From Plantago major (Eukaryota > Streptophyta > Magnoliopsida > Lamiales > Plantaginaceae), in assembly GCA_026545765.1 (NCBI GenBank), contig CM048842.1, positions 39,751,431-39,815,430 of the forward strand: 64,000 nucleotides of DNA, read 5' to 3'. The notes under the pieces are model-generated. The model did not search any database and had not been told where the DNA came from. It saw only the letters and a list, made by a program, of their open reading frames with translations. The position numbers were made by a program, and so were the translations under genes. The number at the start of each line of letters is the position of its first letter. The first letter of the stretch is position 1. Of the stretch, positions 55,770 through 64,000 are shown piece by piece.

Positions 55770-56660
55770 ATTGGGATCTGGAACTTGCAAACAATGCGGC
55801 AGCGCAGGCAGAAGAAAAAGCGCAAATTTCGTACTGTCAAATATAATATGGGTTTTGGAATTTCTACACTAAGTATAGGTGGGCTCGGGCCTAAAATCTG
55901 AAAATTAAGTTTAAAAATTATTACGAGGCTCGGTCCACTATAAAATAAAATACATATATAAAATTAATTAAATAAAATGTACGGGTTCTTATAGCTCATG
56001 TCTCTGTTTATTGGGAAGATGGCGGTTCAATTCCACCTGGATCCTTCATGATATCACAATTATTTGATGTTTGTACAAGACTCTTTCAGTCTTTCCGCAG
56101 GACATTTCCTTATAATTTGCTAGTGCGTATAGTTGTGCAAAATATTCGCTAATAAATTTTTTTTCCCCCTAGACTTTATGGTAATCCCATGTAATTTGTT
56201 TGCATCCCCTATTAAGATTATTATAAGGTTATCTTTGGAACTATTAGCTTTTCTTAGAGATGGAAATCTCAGTATATGGTTGAATAGCTTGATCTAGTTT
56301 GATTCTACCGTGAGTCATGTGATTGGTGCTCTTCTCCTAATGGGATAGTTGTGGAGCTGAATTCCATGGCAACGACGCTAGACTTTGATGTGCTCTAAGA
56401 GATGCAAGTGTATTATTGATTTCGGAGTCGTATCTCTTGAGGAATTGACCAAGCTAATTTTTGTGGATATAAATGTCAAAAAGTGTACCAATTTTCTTAA
56501 ACTCATGCTTCTTAATTAAAATTACCTACATAGATTCCGAACACGAGCTTTTGAGTTAGACACTCTTTTCTGACTCAAGTAAATCAAGATGATGTAGATG
56601 GTTGTAGCTACATTGATCAAGCTTCATATTATTTTATTATTATAAGTATTATAAGAGATA
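55770..56660. other. Intergenic AT-rich stretch
   Basis: No gene is supported. A short tRNA-like piece occurs at 55990-56045 (TATAGCTCATG and GGTTCAATTCC, resembling A and B boxes), without a complete acceptor stem. Confidence 0.5.
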
Positions 56661-57057
56661 TAAAAGAAAGGGAAAATTACATCTGTTCTCCTTAATAAAC
56701 ACCTCCAAATCATCCAAGTCCTCAACATTTTAAGAATAACAAATTGGTCCAAAATCGAATAAAAACGTTGACCGGCCAGAAAATTAATTTCCACGTGGAT
56801 ATATCAGTTGTGACATGGAAATGAGGCTTTTAGCGGGAATTTATTAGGGTAAAGAAAGAAAAGAGTAAAAGGGGAAATTTTGTCTCATTACACACCAACC
56901 CTTCGTCTCCAACACCATGTTTACTCTCAATTTCACCTTCAAAATTGAACAATAATTCCTTTTTCAGTTTGAATTTGATATGTCGTTCTTCAATCGCCTT
57001 GAATCGCGTTTGGTTGTGGTGAAAGAATTTCGATTTTCGAAGGATTCTAAGGCAACA

Positions 57058-60000
57058 ATGGCGGGTAAGTATGCTACTCTTTGATTTTTTTTCGAGTTTG
57101 TGTATATTTCTGATGCATGGTATGGTAGATGATGTTGTTCACAGTATCGATTAAGTAAAGAAAACCGATGGAGAAAAATTTATGAAAAACCCTAGCTTTA
57201 CTGTGTTCTGTTCTTCTTTTAGTTTTCGTTAAGAACAGAGGTTTGATATGTACTTTGTAGAGTATACACAAGTTCGAATATGCCGTATTGAGGTTTAATT
57301 TTGGATTAATGTTACATTGACAGGTGATAAAGGAGGTTTGTTCAATATAAGGATGCATTTTGGAAAAGAACAGTTCATATTGTACAATGTATCTCCGCAC
57401 AGGTATTCCTACTCTAAACTGTTGCATGATTTTTCCTTCCCAAAACAGTTTGTTTTTTACATTGAAATATGATGTTTAGGGTTCATTTGATCAATATGAG
57501 GTGTTAAGTGATAGGGATGTCACTCTGATGTTTGAGAGAAACAATAGCGTCAAAGAAGTTGAATTGCGTATAGAAATGGAAGATGTAGCTCCCTTGGCTA
57601 TTGATATAAGTAGAAAAAAGGCTACTCAATGGACTGATGATGTTGATGAATTGTATCACCCTCCTGGTAATTCAAATTCAGATGAGAGTGCACCGCCTGA
57701 GAGGAAAAGGCCTTTTAGGTATAGAAGAACTAAACAAAATCCTTGTCCAACATCTGTTCACATTGATTTGGTTAGTAGTGATGATGATGGTGAAGAACCT
57801 CCTTCCCTTATGCATGAAACTGTCCCAAATGAACATGAGAAGAACCCCTCCATATACATGCAAATACACCATCCCATGAGCACACACTTTCCTCTTCTAC
57901 TGTCCATGAACAAACTCCTCCACCTTGTCAATCTGTCCATGAAGATCCTCCACCTGTTACTCCTTATATTCCTCATCATGTTGATGAAACTGACTTGAAC
58001 ATAGCACAAGGTGACATTGAGTTGGACATGCATGAGGATCAATCCTTTGAAGAACTTCTATCTAGTGCTCTAAACACTTATGCCATTCCCCAAGCTTCAA
58101 ACCCTCCCACAAACAATGATGATGTAGTAGTGGAAGATTGTGAAAAGCTTTCTACTAAGGGTAAGGGAGTAAACAAGGTCAAGGAGAGAAAGGTGGATAG
58201 TGACAGTGATCTAGATGATTGGGAAGGCCCATGTCCACCTTATGAGTGCCTTCATGATTCTGAGGATGAAGCCATAGGCTTCATTAGGTGTAAAAAGGTA
58301 GAAAAACATGTTGGTGATGACAGTTGCAGTAGTGATGATGAGGTATCTGAGAATGATGAGGATGATGATTCAGAATACCAGCCAAATGATGATGTACCTG
58401 AGACTCATGAGAATGATGGTTTACCTGAGAATGATGATGAACATGATAGTGAAGAGGATTATGCTTATGAGGGGTCAGATGAATCTGACCATGGAGGTGA
58501 AGATGATTTGAGTTAAACTATTATAAGTGGGATAAAGAGTTCAAGGTGGGTGATTTATTTGCAAATAAGAAGGAGTTGTTGAGAAGGACCAAAGAATATG
58601 CTTTGAAGGTGGGTTTTCACATGAAAAGACAGAAGAATGATGGTCAGAGGTACACAGTTTACTGCTGGAACTGGTTGTAAATGGAGGTTTCATGCCTCCA
58701 TGTTGGATCATAATTGTTTTGCTATTAAGTCATAGAATGGAAAACACAGATGTTTAAGGAGAGTGAACAACAAGGAAGCTGATTCAAATTGGCTTTCAGA
58801 AAAAATGTGTGGAATTGAAGAAGAATCCTAAATTGGAAGCAAAAGGATTAGTAACATGGGCAACAAATGAATTAGGTGTTATAGTCCCATACATGAGGAT
58901 GTATAGGGCCAGATACATGCTAATGCACAAGTATTAAGAGATGATATTAAGGACAAATTCAGGCAGTACAGTTGGGTTTGTTAAGACTCCAGTCATTGGC
59001 AGGGCACCTGAATTTAAGAGATTTTTTGTTGGCCTTGATGCACTCAAAAGGGACTTCATGAGTGGATGTGGTCCATTTCTTTTTTTTTTTTTTATGGATG
59101 CCATCTAAAGGGCAAGTTCACTGGTGTTCTGTTGAATTGTGTTGGTACTGACCCTGATGGAGGTAAATTGCATGTTTAAATAGACATTTACTTACCTGAA
59201 TTCTCTTTGTTATTTTACATGCTTTAACATTTGTATCTTATTGAACTGTGTAGGAATATTTCCAATTGCATATGCCATAACTGAAAGTGAATGCAAGGAG
59301 AGTTAGGGATTCTTCTTCACTTGCTTGGACAACATGATAGGACCATTTCAAAGAGACAAACATTGGCATTTCATGGCTGAAATGCAACAGGTAGTAATGT
59401 CATTTAAGTATTTTTTTTAATTATATGCTTTCCCTTGTCATGAGTTCTGAATTGTCTTTATTTTGTTATGATGAAGGGAATGGTTGAGGTTATTAAGGAA
59501 TTAGCACGAGAAATTATCAACAGAAAATGTGCAAAGCACATTTATGATAACTTCAGGCAAAAATGGAGAAGTAGTGACTTGAGAAAGTACTTCTGGTGGG
59601 CTGTGACTGCATATACTTCTTATGGATTTAACAAAGTAATGTCCAAGATGAAGGAAGGTAAATACAACTTCTTGTGCTCTTTCTTATTTATTGTTCACAC
59701 ATGATTGGTTTGTTTTAGAATGCACACATGATTGGTTTGTTTTGATTATAACTTACACATATTTCCATTATTAGGTAATGCTGATGCATATGCTTATCTT
59801 ATGGCTATTGACACTTCTTTGTGGGATAGGCATGCCTATGACACAACTCCTAAGATGCTTGGGTTGATCCTGTTAGAGGTTACTCTGTCCTTAACATCTT
59901 TGAAGAAATTAGGACCCAGATTATGAAAAGAATAACTGTTAGAAGGACCAAAGGGATGATAAATAAAGCAGTTGCAATGCCTAGGGTTATACACAAGTTG

Positions 60001-60498
60001 AATGAGACATTACAACAATCAAGGAGATGTTCTCTACTTTCAGAGGCTAACATGTTATTTGATATTCAAGATGATAGCTTCAGGTTTGTTGTAGATCTTG
60101 AAAATAGAACATGTGACTGTAGGAGATGGGATGTCACAGGGATACCTTGTAGGCATGCCTGGGTAGCTATAAATCATATGAGGATGGAAGGTGAGAACTT
60201 CATATCTAACAACCACACAATGGCAGCCTACATGAGAGCTTATGATATGAGGATCAATCCAATCCCTCAACACAATTTCTGGCCAAATGACTTGAACAAT
60301 GATGAATGTGGACCTCCTGCTAAAAAAAGACTCCCTGGTAGGCCATCTGTTTCAAGGAAAAGACATCCTTCTGAACATGAAACCAAAAAGATTGTGAAGT
60401 CTGGATTGAGGAAGACATACAAGTGCAGGAATTGTGGAGAAGCTGGTCACAGTAAGGCAAAATGTCCATTGCAAAAACACATATTTCCAATCTACTGA
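57058..60498 (+). pseudogene. MURA-type transposase of the MULE (multi-exon, decayed)
   Basis: A likely start at 57058 (ATGGCGG before GTAAGT) with an intron to 57323 gives MAGDKGGLFNIRMHFGK. Long acidic regions follow (57501-58516). The MuDR N-terminal domain is at 58530-58800 (KVGFHMKRQKNDGQRYTVYCW), broken by a frameshift. The transposase core follows at 58970-59890 (VGLDALKRDFMSG, LKGKFTGVLLNCVGTDPDGG, KCAKHIYDNFRQKW), with introns and stops. The C-terminal frame 59923-60498 has the SWIM finger CDCRRWDVTGIPCRHA and a knuckle CRNCGEAGHSKAKC. The first catalytic Asp position (D-G-C-H-L-K-G) reads Tyr at 59093-59095. An extra basic exon may follow at about 60573. Confidence 0.85.
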
Positions 60499-61007
60499 GG
60501 TATGTTTCCTAACTTGTTTCTTTTCATTTGCACATTTTCACTTGTTAATTACAATCTACTTTCTTCTCTAAGGCACTACAGTCCTCCAAAGCAGCTGGAA
60601 AAGGAAAAAGGAAGGCAACTGAAACTGGACAAGCACAGAAGAAAGGAATGAAGAAAAAAGGGAAAATCAATGCTCTCAAGATATACGTTACTCCCAATTT
60701 AGTACTCATGAGTAAGGTTTGCAGTTCTCTAACTTATTTTGCATATTTTGATAAGAATGGTTGAGCCCTGTGTGGCCATATTTTGTTTAGTGTTTAGTTG
60801 ACAATATTTAGTGCTTGGTTTGGTGCTATTATGTACTTTGTTTTGTCTCGATTGGTAGCCATTTATGGTGATTTTATTTTGCAACTATGACTATTTAATT
60901 TGCAAGTCTAATGGGAGGAAAATGATCGTTTCAGTTCATGAATTCTTACAATACATAACATAGCTTAATAGTTGCATACATTTTGGTTTCATTTCCTACG
61001 CCTACTC

Positions 61008-61424
61008 CTAATCCTTCATTACTGCCTTCACAAGTAGGACAACACATAGCTTGTTGATCACATTTTGCTCTTCTTGAACCCTTGCCTGATGTTGGCTAGT
61101 AGCAATCATTTCTCCTAGCAGTCTGTTGGTATTTATCTGTTCTTGTTGCAATGCTTCATTTGACTGGATCACCTTCTGTAGTAGCATGCTTGTATTATTC
61201 TCTTCTTTAAGCCCAGATTCAACTTCATCCTCACCTTCATGTTGAACTATCCCTTCTTCATACCAATGGGAGAAATTATGCACATGACACCGGTTGTGTA
61301 TTCTACCCGGATTTTTATCGGGACGAGACCTCCACAAAATTGTTTTCTTTCCACATTTCACACAATCATCACTTTCACCATGCCCTTGAACTTCTCTAGA
61401 ACATTGAATAGAAGAAAATGCCAT
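61008..61424 (-). CDS. GRF-type zinc-finger ORF of the MULE
   Basis: The minus-strand frame is open from 61484. The better start is the Met at about 61424 (MAFSSIQCSREVQGHG). It encodes CVKCGKKTILWRSRPDKNPG then R-x-H-x-R-C, matching the GRF zinc finger (C-x2-C-G ... NPGR ... C), followed by a Glu/Gln-rich likely coiled coil and a hydrophobic end, about 138 residues. It lies inside the MULE, convergent with the transposase, and is intact. GRF fingers bind nucleic acid in other proteins. A helper role like that of MURB is possible but unproven, and capture from the host is the alternative. Confidence 0.65.
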   Translation of the reverse strand: MAFSSIQCSREVQGHGESDDCVKCGKKTILWRSRPDKNPGRIHNRCHVHNFSHWYEEGIVQHEGEDEVESGLKEENNTSMLLQKVIQSNEALQQEQINTNRLLGEMIATSQHQARVQEEQNVINKLCVVLLVKAVMKD

Positions 61425-61900
61425 AAAAAGGAACAAACAATCGAAGTAAGAATAATATACAATTTTAAGAGAAAAACTTAGCATAAAAACACCAAAAATG
61501 GCTTAAATAGAGGGAAATAACAAGGCTCCAACGGCTAGTTCTTTTGAATACATCATTAATTTTAATTACATATTAGTCCCCGATATATTCTATTATATTA
61601 CAGTCCAACGGCTAAGTCCAATGGCTAGTTCACAACACATTTAAATTACATAACAGTCCAACCATTAGATTAATAAGAAAATGATAAATTCAGAAAAAGG
61701 AATAAAAAGGAAGAAAATCATTTACTTATTATCCACGTCATTTTCATACTGACAGGTTGGATTTTCTCGTTGACTTTTGGACCATAGTGTTATTGATTTA
61801 TGAAACTTGTCTTGTTTTGTTATTGATAAAATGTAAGGGACCTCGATGTTATTAGGAAATTTATTGGGGTGGGGGGAGATGTAATTTACCCTAAAAGAAA

Positions 61901-62640
61901 TCCAAACCTGCATGAGTCGAGTGAGAGTGCCTAAACTCTACAGACCGAATTCATATTTCTAAACTAAGAAAAACATAAGAAAAAATACAAGTTGGAAGGA
62001 ATTGGAATTCAAAATAAAAAGTAATTGTTGAGTGCCTGAAATGGCCGTCGTGATCAAGTTTATAGCCTGCTGCTTACAGCGGGAGATTAGTGCTCAAAAA
62101 TTTTATGCAGTTTTATAGCCGCGTGGTGATCAATTTTATAGCCTGCTGCTCACCAGTTATGTATTTGATACGCCACCACAAGCAATTTCTTGCTTGAAGC
62201 TCACCACGGCGAGCACTTCTATACAGGCGGCTCTTCTTTTTCTCCACTTATACCCTTGTTTTACCCCTCTAATCCTTTGTCAGAGTTTTGAAGTCTTGGT
62301 ATACTCCTGAATCGCATCTTCAGAGCTTAAAATACACCAACGTATATGCAAAGTGGTTTATTGTAAACTAATTATGTTGACCTGCCACTCTTTAGGAGGA
62401 ACTTGATGAGTTTATTGTGTCACTGTTAATCCCAGTGTTCTTTTATTGTTACAGGAGGTCAAATAGATGTATTCCTTGCTCATTCTTTATCATGTCAGCA
62501 GATAGTTCTTTTTGTTACAAAATATAACTTCAAATGAAGAGATGGAAAAAGATACAAGTTTTGTTCACATAAGAACTATCAAACAAATTTGATATGAATG
62601 GGAAAATTTTGGCTGATTATGCTAATTCCGACCCCTCAGG
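61901..62640. other. Intergenic stretch with a short direct repeat
   Basis: No gene is supported. Two copies of GTGATCAAgTTTATAGCCTGCTGCT-type sequence lie at 62050-62075 and 62126-62151 (one mismatch). Confidence 0.6.
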
Positions 62641-62643
62641 ATA

Positions 62644-63880
62644 GTGTTAAAGTTTGTTTTCCAGAGAGTTAGTTTTCGAAATCTTGGCAATCCCTCTTCC
62701 TTCTCTTTCAATGCCAGACTACCAGGTATGACCTTACCATCCATCTGGAAGATTTACTTCAAAATCTGCTTACAATTTTCTCATTCATTTGGACTGTCCT
62801 TTACCTGTCTCGCGTTGGTGAAGAGTGGATTTAAAAAACAATCCCAAGAGTGGAGTGTTTCTTGTGGCTAGCTCTGCATGATAGACTACATGTTGCTGTG
62901 AGACTTTGTAAAGCTCAGATTTTGGAGAATCATGTATGTAGTCTTTGTGGTCTAGAAGAAGAGTCCGTTCAACATCTGTTTTTCTTTGTGCAACCTTTAA
63001 TCAGAAGAGGAAAGTTCATAGCATTAATAATGTTTGTATTAATAATAACATGAACTTACCCGACTTTCTGTTTCAAGTAAGCCATAATTTCCTTAATAGC
63101 TAGCTGAAGTTCATTCATCTGTTGTAGATAATTTGGCAAGCAAGAAACAATGTTTTGTTCAGAGCAAAACAGTTGGAGTACATGTTATAGAATTCACAAA
63201 AAGCTTAGTGCTTTTCAATAAGACATCGACTGTTTTTTAGGAAGGAAATAACAGGTTGTTTTCTGCCATTGATTTTGCTGGAATAGGTTGTATCTTAAGG
63301 AATAATGGGGGATTTTGTATAGATGCAGCCTCAGGTTTCCTGGGCATTATTGCAACAAATTATACAGCTGAGTTGGTTGCACTAAAGCTGAGGAATAAAA
63401 ATGGCTATACATACAAAGGGCCATAGAAAACTGATTATCCAATCTGATTCATCCTATGTTGTTGATTGTTGTAATAGGATCCAGGAAGCTCAGAAAGTGC
63501 AGAGGATGCAATGGATCCACCAGCTACTAGTTGACGACATCAAGGACCTGTTGCAACAATTAGAGGATTGGCAGCTTGGGAAGGTGTTTAGTGAAAGCAA
63601 TGTTGTTGCGGACTGTTTAGCTATATATGGAAGTGATGTTCTAATGCAGCATAAGTTAGGCAACTCAGATTTATCTAGTAACATAGATGAAGCTCTAGTA
63701 TTTTGGGGCATGGCTCCATTTTGATTACTTCCTTTGTAAGGCACGATATGAATTCCAGCACTTCTCGTATTGTCCATCGTAGGAGGGTGCGTAGAAGCTG
63801 TAATCCGTCTAACTAGTTTATATTTTATAATATATCCTTTACTTTTCAAAAGAAAAAGAAAACCAGCAAACAAAGACAAA
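62644..63880 (+). pseudogene. 3' remnant of a LINE: zf-RVT and RNase H
   Basis: The frame at 62850-63050 gives ECFLWLALHDRLHVAVRL and CSLCGLEEESVQHLFF, the zf-RVT region found at the end of plant LINE ORF2. After a gap, 63401-63724 gives LIIQSDSSYVVDCCN, QWIHQLLVDDIKDLL and SESNVVADCLA, the RVT_3-type RNase H-like domain carried by some plant LINEs. RT and endonuclease are missing to the left and several breaks are present. An A-rich tail candidate lies at about 63850-63870. Confidence 0.75.
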
Positions 63881-64000
63881 ACATAGATGGTTAAATCATG
63901 TCACAATGGAATTCACAAATAGAAATCACAAAAGGTTCAGAAATAATAGCTCTGAATCAATATTCAGCAATACACAATCTTATTCAAAATCATGAGCTTG
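63881..64000. other. Right edge, nothing recognised
   Basis: AT-rich sequence with no feature that I can support. Confidence 0.4.

Larger units (their letters stand above)
56670..61891 (+). mobile_element. Mutator-like element (MULE)
   Basis: 5222 bp, flanked by the exact 9-bp duplication TAAAAGAAA (56661-56669 and 61892-61900). Ends are GGGAAAATTACATC and GATGTAATTTACCC, with weaker inverted similarity continuing for roughly 100 bp (both arms share TGGTCCAAAA-type words). It carries a MURA-type transposase gene on the plus strand and a GRF zinc-finger ORF on the minus strand. Confidence 0.93.

Noticed and set aside
57637..58042. Met-rich frames in both strands over the acidic part of the MULE transposase
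   Set aside because: The GAT/GAA-rich coding strand yields Met-rich frames when shifted. The acidic frame matches the transposase context.
1..64000. CRISPR arrays, operons, bacterial-type promoters or defence systems
   Set aside because: The sequence is plant nuclear DNA with retrotransposons. The tandem repeats seen are microsatellites and minisatellites without spacers of CRISPR form.

Overview
This window is nuclear DNA of a flowering plant, most likely a eudicot. The basis is Ty1-copia elements of the Sirevirus type, Athila/Tat-type Ty3-gypsy elements primed by tRNA-Asp, plant L1-type LINEs, a Mutator-like element and a captured fragment resembling plant COG4. The species cannot be named from sequence alone. 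I see no intact single-copy host gene. Nearly everything is transposable elements nested in one another, and most insertions are dated relative to each other by exact or near-exact target-site duplications (TSDs).

Layout. (1) 1-38735 is one Sirevirus-like copia element on the minus strand: 3' LTR at 1-924, a long env-like third ORF, a hairpin-rich spacer, RNase H, RT, integrase, protease and gag, with its 5' LTR missing. It is split by four insertions: Athila-like element A (5726-13261, TSD CCAAG), a solo LTR of family D (13878-17391, TSD TCAAG) that carries a gene-fragment insert, Athila-like element C (about 19090-27003, truncated, itself carrying a chromovirus-type solo LTR at 22695-24557, TSD TATAA), and Athila-like element B (28915-36470, TSD TTGAC). 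(2) 38736-55769 is a plus-strand LINE split by a hAT-type MITE (40305-40930, 8-bp TSD) and by the non-autonomous gypsy-type element D (42683-53554). D's 5' LTR holds a minus-strand L1-type LINE (43082-48228, 21-bp TSD). (3) 56670-61891 is a Mutator-like element (9-bp TSD) with a decayed MURA-type transposase gene and an oppositely oriented GRF zinc-finger ORF. (4) 62644-63880 is the 3' remnant of another LINE with a zf-RVT and an RNase H domain.

How the parts relate. Elements A, B and D have gag-like genes and all cis signals but no polymerase, so they look non-autonomous. C belongs to the same LTR/gag lineage as A and B and encodes protease, RT, RNase H and integrase, so relatives of C could have supplied enzymes in trans. 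The most interesting signal is a roughly 140-bp untranslated block near the 3' end of A, B and D. It keeps three helices despite non-triplet indels and shows paired base changes, so it looks like a structured RNA element. Also notable are a doubled gag core with N-terminal zinc knuckles in D, three consecutive hairpins in the copia spacer, and a minisatellite-rich insert carrying COG4-like and Ulp1-like pieces.
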